In this document: piece after piece, positions 1-8,006 of the stretch
Numbering within the stretch: the stretch's first letter is position 1
Layout: each line of letters starts with the position of its first letter
From: an uncultured Candidatus Saccharibacteria bacterium
GTDB lineage: Bacteria > Patescibacteriota > Saccharimonadia > Saccharimonadales > Saccharimonadaceae
Length of the DNA: 12,508 nucleotides
Direction: 5' to 3'
NCBI GenBank assembly: GCA_946185175.1
Contig: CAMHIH010000014.1
Span: 1-12,508 of the forward strand
The notes under the pieces: model-generated
What the model was told of the DNA's origin: nothing
The model's database searches: none
The model's input: the letters and a program-made list of their open reading frames with translations, nothing else
Made by a program: the position numbers and the translations under genes

Positions 1-2004
1 TTGAGTTTGAACATAAACGACTGTGCCAAATGGCAAGTAACTACTGGCAGCCTGGCCTGGCGCAAGATATCCATTATTGTAATTGCTATTTGCGTTGCGG
101 CCGGCATAACCGCCGTTTTCTTCGGCCAGGGCGCTATAGAAAGTGACGTGATGGTCTGATAGTAGTTCTGCTCCGCTCGGGGCGCTATTTGAAATCTGGC
201 CGGATACAGTATTGGTGAGTGAGCTAGTGTTTTGGTAAGGATTAAAATCTGGATTACGATACCAGCGCACAACGACACCTTTACCGAAAGTTAGATCTTC
301 TTTGCCGGCCATTGGTGCGCGTCCGGCGTTGCTGGTGGAATATGAGGCAGAGGCAATTACACTGTCGAAGCCCGGAATTTCGCCGACATAAATAAATGTG
401 TGCCCATCAGAAAACGCGACGTCGCCAGGTTGCAGGAGGCTAGTATCAACTTTGGTGCTGGTTGAACTATTAACGAGTTGCCAATGATGATCCTTGACCC
501 ATTGCTCTTGCGTGTCGGTAGCGCCAGCGTAATCATTGTAATCTGGAGCTAAGCCGGAATTTTGAACGAGAACCGTAACGAAGCCACCACAGTCGATACC
601 TGGGACGCCCGCAACAGAACCACCGACGTAACGTCCTTCGCTAATTGATTGTGTGACGGCGGCAGCGTAGTCTGGCATACGTTCATGCCAGCCCGGTGCG
701 TGATATTCTGGCCAAGCATAGCCCTTAACAAGTGCCTGAAATTCGCCGTTTACGCTACAACCAACTTCATTAGTGTTACCATTAATGGCGTCATAGATAG
801 TTTCGGCAAATAATCTGGTGCCGGCTTCGTTTGGATGGAGCTGATCGTCGTAGAGATACAGGAATGGATTCTGTGAAACAGTGGCATTCCAGTCGGCGAT
901 TATGATGTTGGAATTTTCTTTGGCATATTTTTTAAATAAATCGTTGTTGGCAGAATAATCGTTTGGGCCGTAATTTGTTACGAAGACAATTGTGCGATTG
1001 TTGCCGATTGTTGAAATAGCTTGATCGATCATGGCGGTGGTTAGGCCATCGGTATTATTAGAGCCTAGCGCAAAAACAACAATGTCTTTGAGGGTGCCGC
1101 TGGTGTTTTGAGCAATATTGACACCTTCCGCCCAGGCGCGACCAACTCTGGCATTAATATTATCCGAGGTAAGTCCGGTAAATTTATCAAGAATGGCGGA
1201 TTCTGAGCCGACAGTAATTGAGTCGCCGATAAATGAAACGTTGCGGCCATCCTCTGCTCCGCCGGAAACTTTACCCGTATAACTTACACCATGACCGGCA
1301 TATTTTTCGTAAGCTTCTTTAGCGAAATCGCGACGCTTTTTAGCACCCTGATATAAGCGGCCAACATATGGTGCATAATAAAGAATTTCTGATTCGCCAT
1401 TAACGGCACGTTCGAATAATGTTAAGAAAATTTCGGCGGCCAGTTCTGGCGTAGTGGCTTTTTTGAGTTCATTCTGCCAATCGAGATCGTTTTCAGACAT
1501 TGTAAAATCGAGCTCAATTTTGAGGAGCTTATCGAGGTCGGCTTCAGGGATTTTTTCGGAAGCGCCGGCTGGCCAGTATTCAGTGCTGAGATATTTTTCA
1601 AGTCCAGCTTCGCGAACTTTAGCTTGGAGTTCATCTTTACGACCCATACCCCACTGGAAAAGGCCCCAATAATTACTGTTGCTAGCGCGAGTTGGTTCCA
1701 TGCCTGTTTCGGCCATACCATTACCGATTAGGCCGGCAACTTGAGCGTCAGTGAAGCCTTGTTCGATGAAGTAATTCCAGACTTTTTCAGTGATATTATC
1801 GCCAGCAAGCGTAGTTGAGCTAGTATTACAGAGATCATCGCTTCCGTTTGGATTGTAATAATAGATACCGTTTTTATTGTACATATCGACAATATCTTCA
1901 CTTGGCAAAGTAGCAAAAACTACGCCCGGCTCAGCTGCCATCCAAAAAGCAACTGAAATAATGAAGAAAAGGATGGTTTTATGAAGATTTAGGCGGATTT
2001 TCAT
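1..2004 (-). CDS. Secreted multidomain cell-wall hydrolase (lysozyme + SGNH + NlpC/P60 + 3D/RlpA-like), 3' end cut by window
   Basis: I translated this frame by hand: 668 open codons from an ATG at 2004, with no stop before position 1, so the C-terminus is missing. Residues 1-31 form a signal peptide (basic start, hydrophobic core, cleavage after VFA), so the protein is exported. Residues about 70-235 resemble phage-tail-type lysozymes: GNGMAETG with the probable catalytic Glu99, then GLFQWG at 114-119. Residues about 254-408 look like an SGNH/GDSL hydrolase: IGDSITVG with Ser262, GSNN at 314-317, and DQLHPN with Asp387 and His390. Residues about 425-585 resemble NlpC/P60: DCGGFV with Cys472, then a PGDVAF stretch and His535. 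From about 618 a 3D/RlpA-like barrel begins (LPFGT at 657-661). The ATG overlaps the upstream stop as ATGA, with AAAGGA ten bases upstream, so translation is probably coupled. Likely role: opening peptidoglycan for the secretion apparatus, or attack on a host wall. Domain calls rest on motifs only. Confidence 0.85.
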   Translation of the reverse strand, partial: MKIRLNLHKTILFFIISVAFWMAAEPGVVFATLPSEDIVDMYNKNGIYYYNPNGSDDLCNTSSTTLAGDNITEKVWNYFIEQGFTDAQVAGLIGNGMAETGMEPTRASNSNYWGLFQWGMGRKDELQAKVREAGLEKYLSTEYWPAGASEKIPEADLDKLLKIELDFTMSENDLDWQNELKKATTPELAAEIFLTLFERAVNGESEILYYAPYVGRLYQGAKKRRDFAKEAYEKYAGHGVSYTGKVSGGAEDGRNVSFIGDSITVGSESAILDKFTGLTSDNINARVGRAWAEGVNIAQNTSGTLKDIVVFALGSNNTDGLTTAMIDQAISTIGNNRTIVFVTNYGPNDYSANNDLFKKYAKENSNIIIADWNATVSQNPFLYLYDDQLHPNEAGTRLFAETIYDAINGNTNEVGCSVNGEFQALVKGYAWPEYHAPGWHERMPDYAAAVTQSISEGRYVGGSVAGVPGIDCGGFVTVLVQNSGLAPDYNDYAGATDTQEQWVKDHHWQLVNSSTSTKVDTSLLQPGDVAFSDGHTFIYVGEIPGFDSVIASASYSTSNAGRAPMAGKEDLTFGKGVVVRWYRNPDFNPYQNTSSLTNTVSGQISNSAPSGAELLSDHHVTFYSALAEENGGYAGRNANSNYNNGYLAPGQAASSYLPFGTVVYVQTQ

Positions 2005-5000
2005 ACGGCGTAATTCCTTTTATCGGTGAAGAAGACGGGGTTTTCATTAATGACGGCATAATAATTTGGTGCTGCGGTATTTTCTTCTATTTTGAATTCT
2101 TGTTCTGGTAACTTTTCGTAGAATGCGTAACGGGTGGACGGATCATATTGGGCGAGGAAGTTGGTGTAGTTGCTAACTTCTAACAAGAAGGCAATATCGT
2201 CTCTAGTCATGCCAGAAATGCGCGCAAGGGTGCCTTCGAATGAATAGTCTTTTGGATGCTCTGCTTCGTAGGCAGCCTCATAAGCGAGAATTGGATTGGT
2301 GATTTTAACGGCGGTTTGTTTACCGTTTGGCACTAGAATGTTATCTGTATATGCATATGTAATGCTTGGATTATTTGTCCATTCCGAAAGACTATATTCA
2401 TGGGCGCCGATAAAATCAAGGCCAGAACCACAGCCTGCTTCGCCGATAATAATTTTATTATTAGCGGTATCGATGCCGAGCACTACGCCGGTGTGACCTG
2501 CGCCACCAAATGAGCCACTGTTATGACTAAAGATAGCGTATGGTTTTGGTGTATTGCCGCCATCAATGAAGCCTTGACCGGAGCTCAATAATGCGCCAAC
2601 TACTTGATGGCCATCTGGCAGGCCACTTAAATGGGCTTTTGTATAACGATTAACAAAATAGAGTGAGAATTCAACGCAGTTAGCTAGGCTAGCGCCACAG
2701 CCGTGTGGAAAATCGTTGGCGCTGATATCCCATGGGTCGCTAATTTGTGGGCTAGGAAGGTCTTTGTATAATTGCATGAGTGCTTGCGCTTCGGAAAGCG
2801 AAAGACCGCCTGCAGTTAAACTACCGCCGCCAGTGCTGCCGCCGGCGTTATAGCCTTCCATGGTACTTAGATAACGCATATCTTGTACGTATAATTGGTA
2901 GTATTTAAATTCACTATCCCAGCGTGGATTATCGGCGGACATCATGCAGTTTGTGCCAGTAGCCCAACCTTGATTAGACGCATCCTCATAGGCATTAATA
3001 ATATCGACGAAATCGTTTAAAACTGGCACATTATTCAGAACGATGCCGGCATCGGTTTGGAGTGCATTTAAAATATTTGCATCGGTTACGAACCAAGGCG
3101 ATTCGCGATTTACGCAAAAATTCACAAATTTAGATAATTCGGAACCGTCGATTATGTTGCCGTTTTCGTCGAGATTTGGCGCAAGAACGGATTGATAAGT
3201 ATAATCATCTGGCTTAATATCAACGGTTGAAAAATCATTGGCTGGAATTGGCGTGCCATACATTTCGCAGGTAGCGGATGACTCGCCGTCGCAGGCTTGA
3301 TATTTTGCGGTGTAATTAAATTCAAGGTCTGCAGCCGATGCGCCTGGCATGATACTGTGCCATGAATTACCGACGGCGGTAGCAAAATTAGATAATTGGC
3401 TAGTAACGTTGGTTGTATATGCGGTATAGCTAAATTTAGCTAAAACTGAGCCGAGAAAGGTATTGTCGCTGGTAATGTCGAATGGACTACGATTGAGACG
3501 ATCAAGTTCGGCTTCTTCGGCGATGGCGATGACGGCTTTGCGGTTTTGATCTTTGATGTATTCTTCGGACGCTGGCATATAGGCGCTACCCTGTTGTGCG
3601 AGCTTGAAATTAGCATTTGCTGCACCTTCGGAGAATAAGTTGCCAGCTGAAATACCAGTGTAAGTTTCAAAAATATTTGAAGCAAACATTTTAACAACGT
3701 AAGGCATGATAGCGTTAATTACTAATGCAACGGCACCCGTCATGACGACACCACCAATTGTTTGAGCAACGGCGCCAATTACGAAGGTTGCTAAAGTGCC
3801 ACCTGGTACGGCGTTTGAGGCAAGTGAAACAATGGCTGACGCAGCCATGACGCCAGAACACACCGTGGTAGTTAAGCCAGTGCCGACGGCAATACGCGTG
3901 GCGGCGTTAGTGATGTTATTTACGGCGTAAGGTATTGACTCTGATTCTGGTGAAGCGGTGTTGCCCATGATTAATTTAGCACCGGCCGATTCGAGTGGTG
4001 ATCCAGTTACGGTTTTAGTGACTTGCTGTCCATTCGTATCGACATAACTTACTTCCTGGCTGGTTTGAGCGGTGAGAAAATTTAAGTTCTCATTAATGGC
4101 GGCCGCGTCTCCCTCTCCGGCCATCATCTTGCTGATTGGCTCCATTAAGCTAAGGAAGTAGGCCATTGATTGATAGATTTGATAAGCGCCGACTGCAACT
4201 GATGCGAGGTTGGCGATGCGTAATGCTGAGCAAACTGGCACACCGATTGTGGAGACTTTTCCGGCAATACCATTAACAAATGAGCGCGCTTTTGCTTCCG
4301 GGGTATCGCCGGAGGCATTTTTAGTAGTAATATCACTACCATTTTCTTCAATATAATCTTCGCCGGTATCTTCATTAGTAGTATGTCGTAGTGTATTAAC
4401 GGAGGCGTCGGTGCCAGTTACGCGATCGGAAACGATATCTTCGAAATTGGCACGGTCGGTGTCTTGGTCGCCAGTGGATTTATAACGGTCAAAAATATCG
4501 CGCGTGGCACCTTTATCTTGATAGAACTTATCTGATACGTCGTCAAAAAAGCCGGCAATGCGACCGCGTTTAGCGTTATAGTAGGCATCGCGGAAATTGG
4601 CGTTTGAGGCGTAAGTATCTTGGAAAGAATTAGCGTCGATGATTTTACCTTCGTATTTTAGGACGGTGGAACGGTTTGCGATTAATTGATCCGTCTTAAA
4701 AACGCCATCTGCATCAAGGTAGCCAACTTCGATGCCGTTTTTGGCGAGACGACTTTTCATGTATGGCGTAAACGTGGTGTATTTTTTAGTAAAATTACTA
4801 ATTTTGATTTGATTGCCACCATCAAGCATATAACTCATGAGACGTGAGTTGCGCATGGAATATGAGGTAAATTGTAGGTCGGTCTGTTGCGTGTAGAGAT
4901 TTGATAAATGTGGCGCTAGTAGGGACTGTGAACCATAAAAGAATAATCCGCCACCAAATAAAAGTGTGGCAATAATGGTGATTGGACCGGCCTTACGGAA

Positions 5001-5315
5001 AATGCCGCGTTTTTTATTGCTCTGTTGTTTGCGATTTAAGCCACGGACGGAATTCGTAAAGGAATGACTACTGCTTTGGTTTTGTTCGGCTGAGTTTAGT
5101 TTTTTAGATAACTCGTCGGAAAGACTACGTTGTTTTTTGGGTGTCTTTTTGGTTTGACTGTTGATATGGTCTTGTGCGCTCTGCTCTTTAGAAGATTCGG
5201 ATTCGGCGCTCGACAAAATATCCTTAGGGCGAGTAATGGCGCCCTCCATCTGTCGATAGGGGTCATGTTTCGCCATGTGCTGGCGATCACGTTCATCTGT
5301 TGGTGTGGAGACCAT
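2001..5315 (-). CDS. Large membrane protein with C-terminal CHAP/NlpC-P60-like peptidase domain (T4SS-associated)
   Basis: This 1104-residue protein has a hydrophilic, Ser/Lys/Gln-rich cytoplasmic start (1-107) ending in a basic stretch (RKQQSNKKRGIFRK). One clear membrane helix follows at about 111-129. Residues about 140-310 are a conserved-looking extracellular part I do not recognise. Hydrophobic Gly/Ala-rich segments lie at about 347-392 and 475-545. Residues about 858-995 resemble a CHAP or NlpC/P60 amidase/endopeptidase: Cys880 in NCVEFSLYFVN, His941 in GHTGVVLGID, and Glu959 in IIIGEAGC as a possible third residue. In Gram-positive conjugation systems a membrane-anchored wall hydrolase commonly sits next to virB4, which fits this position. 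The gene begins 58 bp after the virB4 stop, with no Shine-Dalgarno before its ATG, and ends overlapping the next start. An internal ATG (residue 14, MAKHDPY) is an alternative start, also without a good ribosome site. The hydrolase fold is fairly clear; the function of the middle is unknown. Confidence 0.85.
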   Translation of the reverse strand: MVSTPTDERDRQHMAKHDPYRQMEGAITRPKDILSSAESESSKEQSAQDHINSQTKKTPKKQRSLSDELSKKLNSAEQNQSSSHSFTNSVRGLNRKQQSNKKRGIFRKAGPITIIATLLFGGGLFFYGSQSLLAPHLSNLYTQQTDLQFTSYSMRNSRLMSYMLDGGNQIKISNFTKKYTTFTPYMKSRLAKNGIEVGYLDADGVFKTDQLIANRSTVLKYEGKIIDANSFQDTYASNANFRDAYYNAKRGRIAGFFDDVSDKFYQDKGATRDIFDRYKSTGDQDTDRANFEDIVSDRVTGTDASVNTLRHTTNEDTGEDYIEENGSDITTKNASGDTPEAKARSFVNGIAGKVSTIGVPVCSALRIANLASVAVGAYQIYQSMAYFLSLMEPISKMMAGEGDAAAINENLNFLTAQTSQEVSYVDTNGQQVTKTVTGSPLESAGAKLIMGNTASPESESIPYAVNNITNAATRIAVGTGLTTTVCSGVMAASAIVSLASNAVPGGTLATFVIGAVAQTIGGVVMTGAVALVINAIMPYVVKMFASNIFETYTGISAGNLFSEGAANANFKLAQQGSAYMPASEEYIKDQNRKAVIAIAEEAELDRLNRSPFDITSDNTFLGSVLAKFSYTAYTTNVTSQLSNFATAVGNSWHSIMPGASAADLEFNYTAKYQACDGESSATCEMYGTPIPANDFSTVDIKPDDYTYQSVLAPNLDENGNIIDGSELSKFVNFCVNRESPWFVTDANILNALQTDAGIVLNNVPVLNDFVDIINAYEDASNQGWATGTNCMMSADNPRWDSEFKYYQLYVQDMRYLSTMEGYNAGGSTGGGSLTAGGLSLSEAQALMQLYKDLPSPQISDPWDISANDFPHGCGASLANCVEFSLYFVNRYTKAHLSGLPDGHQVVGALLSSGQGFIDGGNTPKPYAIFSHNSGSFGGAGHTGVVLGIDTANNKIIIGEAGCGSGLDFIGAHEYSLSEWTNNPSITYAYTDNILVPNGKQTAVKITNPILAYEAAYEAEHPKDYSFEGTLARISGMTRDDIAFLLEVSNYTNFLAQYDPSTRYAFYEKLPEQEFKIEENTAAPNYYAVINENPVFFTDKRNYAV

Positions 5316-5373
5316 GTATGTTTATATTTTATAATAATTGTGACAAAAAGTCGAGGGCATAAAACAGAGGTAG
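5316..5373 (-). promoter_or_regulatory. AT-rich gap before the CHAP membrane-protein gene, weak promoter candidate
   Basis: Between the virB4 stop and the ATG at 5315 the minus strand carries two TATAAA boxes (5328-5333 and 5321-5326). A poor -35-like TCGACT (5349-5354) lies 15 bases upstream of the first. No ribosome site precedes the ATG and no hairpin terminator follows virB4. The gap may hold a weak internal promoter, or the gene may simply be read from upstream. Confidence 0.35.
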
Positions 5374-7176
5374 CTAGCGTACGTTTGGCGAGTTTGGATT
5401 AGTAGTGATAAGCTCCTCTTCGCGTTCGCTGGCAATAATTTGAATATGGACGTGGTTCTGTCCAGCAAAGAAGAGACCTTGGCCGACTGGGAAGTTAGAG
5501 AGACGTTTACGTTCTTCGTCGGTAAGTTTAAAGACGTCAGATAACACGTCGACGGCAGAAACGGACTGCTTGAGTAAAAGCTGCATGGATGAGTTTGCTA
5601 CAATAGCACGACCCATCTTTGATGACATAAAGTCTTCAACGTCCTGAGTAATTGTAGTTAAGCCCAAGTTGTACTTACGAGCACGCTTTGCAAGTGAGAA
5701 TAGGAAGTTGGCTGAATCTTCGAATTGCATTAATTGCCAAGCCTCATCTACGAGAAGTAGGCGGCGTTTTTGCTGAGCGCGCACGATGCTCCAGATATGG
5801 CTCAAGACGATATACATCGCAATCGGACGAAGCTCGTCTTCGAGATCGCGAATATTGAAGACAACCATTTGGTTATTGATGTCGATATTTGATTGCTGAG
5901 AGAAAATGCCCGCAAAAGTACCGGTAGTATATTTACGTAAGCGTTGTGCGAGCGAAGGTCCGGCATTATCCATATGAAGCAATGTGTCAAACAAGTTCAT
6001 CATGGTGGGTGGAGTTGAATTGTGGGTTAATGGGTCATTCGTAATGCCGGCGCGAGCGTAAGTATCGATTAGGGCTTGGTCGAGTGTAGCCTCTTCGGTC
6101 GGTGAGAGACCTTGGCCGCCGCCGAGCATTAAGCGAAATAGGCCATGCAGAGTTGTGATATTAGTACGCAATGCGTCGTTTGCGTCTTCTGGGTCAAGAA
6201 TTTTTGGTAAATCAAACGGGTTAATACGTACATCTGAATTAAGGCTGAGGCGAATATAAGCACCGCCGACAGCATCGCAGAGTTTTTGATACTCGTTTTC
6301 TGGGTCGATAATAAGAACTTCGGTGCCAATCATCATGGAGCGAAGAGCTTCGAGCTTTACGGTAAAGGATTTACCAGCACCAGATTTAGCGAAGACGACC
6401 ATGTTGGCGTTCTCTAGTGTGAAGCGGTCGAAAATAACAAGACCGTTGTTATGCATATTGATGCCGTAGAGAATGCCTTTTTCCTGGGTGAGATCAGCGG
6501 AAGTGAATGGGAAGCTGGTAGAAATTGCGCCGGTGTTCATGTTGCGGCGAATTTGGAGTTGGTCGGAACATTGTGGCATTGTACTATTCATGCCCTGCTC
6601 TTGCTGAGATGAAGCGACTTTACTGAAGACCATTTGCTGACCAAAAATATTCTCGATTTTGTGCTGAACGAATTGTAATTCATCGAGAGAATCGGCGTAA
6701 ACCGTAATATATAGACCATAACGGAAGAACTTTTCGGCACCGACCTGAAGTTGATCACGAAGTTCCTCAGCATCGGAGATGGCAGCCTCGAGCTCTGGGT
6801 CGCGAACTTTACCCTTCTCTTGGTTGATGCTCATACTAGCTTCGAGCTGAGTTACCTTTTTGGTGAGGTTTTTCATAATGACGCCAGTATCGACTGGGTA
6901 AATATACATTGAAATGTCGAGAACTTCGTCAATATTAATTACGGAGCTGAGCCAACCGGTGATTAATGAACGCGGATAGCCATAAACATAGATGGTGCGA
7001 CCGTATTTGGTGCCGAGACGGAAATAGTCGGAATGAATCTCGATACTAGATGGAGAAATAAGATCACGGAGTGTGGTAATACCCGCCTCAAAGGCTTTTT
7101 GGACTTCAAATTCTTCTTGAAGTTGGGATTGAGCCGCGACGTCGGCGGCACTAAGTTGTTGCTGTTTCTTTGCCAT
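5374..7176 (-). CDS. virB4: VirB4 family type IV secretion ATPase (C-terminal motor polypeptide)
   Basis: This 600-residue cytoplasmic ATPase would power assembly of, or transport through, a T4SS-like channel. The Walker A motif is AKSGAGKS at 263-270. The Walker B motif is RRLLLVDEAW at 471-480, with Asp477-Glu478. After these come TTITQDVEDF (507-516) and ANSSMQLLLKQS (527-538), both typical of the VirB4/TraC/TrbE group. LIIDPENEY (288-296) is also characteristic of VirB4-like HerA-fold ATPases. Residues about 33-200 look like the second part of the VirB4 N-terminal domain. The first part appears to be encoded by the upstream gene, because full VirB4 proteins are usually around 800 residues in one chain. 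The start is set by a perfect AGGAGG eight bases before the ATG, inside the end of the upstream gene. Only 3 bp separate the two genes, which implies one operon and co-expression. Confidence 0.95.
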   Translation of the reverse strand: MAKKQQQLSAADVAAQSQLQEEFEVQKAFEAGITTLRDLISPSSIEIHSDYFRLGTKYGRTIYVYGYPRSLITGWLSSVINIDEVLDISMYIYPVDTGVIMKNLTKKVTQLEASMSINQEKGKVRDPELEAAISDAEELRDQLQVGAEKFFRYGLYITVYADSLDELQFVQHKIENIFGQQMVFSKVASSQQEQGMNSTMPQCSDQLQIRRNMNTGAISTSFPFTSADLTQEKGILYGINMHNNGLVIFDRFTLENANMVVFAKSGAGKSFTVKLEALRSMMIGTEVLIIDPENEYQKLCDAVGGAYIRLSLNSDVRINPFDLPKILDPEDANDALRTNITTLHGLFRLMLGGGQGLSPTEEATLDQALIDTYARAGITNDPLTHNSTPPTMMNLFDTLLHMDNAGPSLAQRLRKYTTGTFAGIFSQQSNIDINNQMVVFNIRDLEDELRPIAMYIVLSHIWSIVRAQQKRRLLLVDEAWQLMQFEDSANFLFSLAKRARKYNLGLTTITQDVEDFMSSKMGRAIVANSSMQLLLKQSVSAVDVLSDVFKLTDEERKRLSNFPVGQGLFFAGQNHVHIQIIASEREEELITTNPNSPNVR

Positions 7177-7179
7177 AGT

Positions 7180-7995
7180 TTATGCCTCCTCTTTCTCGCC
7201 TTTCTTAACATAAAGGTGTGCGACTTTATTGAAATCTCCAAGTGGTTCGCGTACTGCGGTATCTGGGTTATTGAAGTTGTAGTATAGTTGGGCGAGTTCC
7301 TTGGTGTTGAGACGAACGGAATGAATACCCATCTGGAAAAGACCAGAAATGACAGCTTCGACGCGGTTGTTAACTTCAGTGACGGCCTTATCGTAGGTGG
7401 CGCGGTCAATACGCGTAACGGTTGGAGTTTTAGTCTTTGAAAAAGTCATAAAGAAATTTTTGGATTCTTCCATGGCTTTTTCTTGCTCTTTTGAGGTGTA
7501 GTATTGGATTACGACGAAGAAGGACTTATCCATAATATTTGCTTCTTGGGAAAGAATATCGATGAAGTCGATGTAGTTATCCATTAATTTACCAAGGAGC
7601 ATATTATCGTTATTGCGACGAAGTTCAATGAGGCGGTCGATATATGGGCCGATATCGATGCGTTGTGAGCGAATGAGAATTTGGGTGGTGAAGTTTAAGG
7701 AGTTGAGGAAGTTTTGATAGGCGAATTCGACGCCCTCGCGTTCTTGCTCGGACATTAAGTCGAAGTTGATGGATTTACAGGCAACCACTGCACGGAAAGA
7801 GCCGTCTTTCATGATAACCATCGAATCGCGAAGCTCGGAAATCAGTAATGTGGACTGCGTAGTAGATGGATCCTCTTGGCGAGGCATAGGCGCGGCGGCT
7901 TGTGGCTGTGATGAAATATTTGCTTGCGCAGGTGCAGCACCGGCTTGGGGCTGGGCTTGCTGCGGATTCATAGGCTGCATTTGATTTGGTTGCAC
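7180..7995 (-). CDS. VirB4/TraC N-terminal-domain-like protein (split VirB4 partner)
   Basis: This 271-residue soluble protein has no signal peptide or membrane helix. Residues 1-45 are a low-complexity Gln/Pro/Ala/Met-rich leader. Residues about 48-262 resemble the N-terminal domain of Gram-positive VirB4/TraC-type ATPases: MKDGSFRAVVACKSINFDL (62-80), FLNSLNFTTQILIRSQRIDI (96-115), and ELAQLYYNFNNPD near the end (233-245). There is no Walker A or B motif, so it is not an ATPase alone. Placed directly before the ATPase (3-bp gap), it probably supplies the missing half of VirB4 as a separate subunit. The start is GTG at 7995, chosen because AAGGAG lies five bases before it. The ATG five codons later is too far from that site. 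The ribosome site overlaps the stop codon of the PrgI gene, 9 bp upstream, so the three genes are tightly linked. Family assignment is from remembered motif patterns. Confidence 0.8.
   Translation of the reverse strand: MQPNQMQPMNPQQAQPQAGAAPAQANISSQPQAAAPMPRQEDPSTTQSTLLISELRDSMVIMKDGSFRAVVACKSINFDLMSEQEREGVEFAYQNFLNSLNFTTQILIRSQRIDIGPYIDRLIELRRNNDNMLLGKLMDNYIDFIDILSQEANIMDKSFFVVIQYYTSKEQEKAMEESKNFFMTFSKTKTPTVTRIDRATYDKAVTEVNNRVEAVISGLFQMGIHSVRLNTKELAQLYYNFNNPDTAVREPLGDFNKVAHLYVKKGEKEEA
7185..7190 (-). promoter_or_regulatory. Ribosome binding site of virB4
   Basis: A full AGGAGG lies on the minus strand, eight bases before the virB4 ATG at 7176 and inside the last codons of the preceding gene. 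It is the strongest ribosome site of the minus-strand block and fixes the virB4 start. Its strength suggests high or independent re-initiation of the ATPase. Confidence 0.9.
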
Positions 7996-8000
7996 GTTAA

Positions 8001-8006
8001 CTCCTT
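8001..8006 (-). promoter_or_regulatory. Ribosome binding site deciding a GTG start
   Basis: AAGGAG on the minus strand lies five bases before the GTG at 7995 and overlaps the prgI stop codon. It favours the GTG over the in-frame ATG at 7980, which would be 20 bases away, and indicates coupling with prgI translation. Confidence 0.85.

Noticed and set aside
1422..1916. Short frames on both strands (up to 99 codons) within the first gene
   Set aside because: They lie in alternate frames of the hydrolase, whose frame runs through with intact domain motifs.
5096..5402. Small frames on both strands around the start of the 1104-residue gene
   Set aside because: They overlap its hydrophilic N-terminal coding region, lack ribosome sites, and cross the virB4 end without sense.
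6963..7409. A 148-codon minus-strand frame overlapping the virB4 junction
   Set aside because: It overlaps two well-supported genes in another frame, has no ribosome site, and its composition is unlike a protein family.
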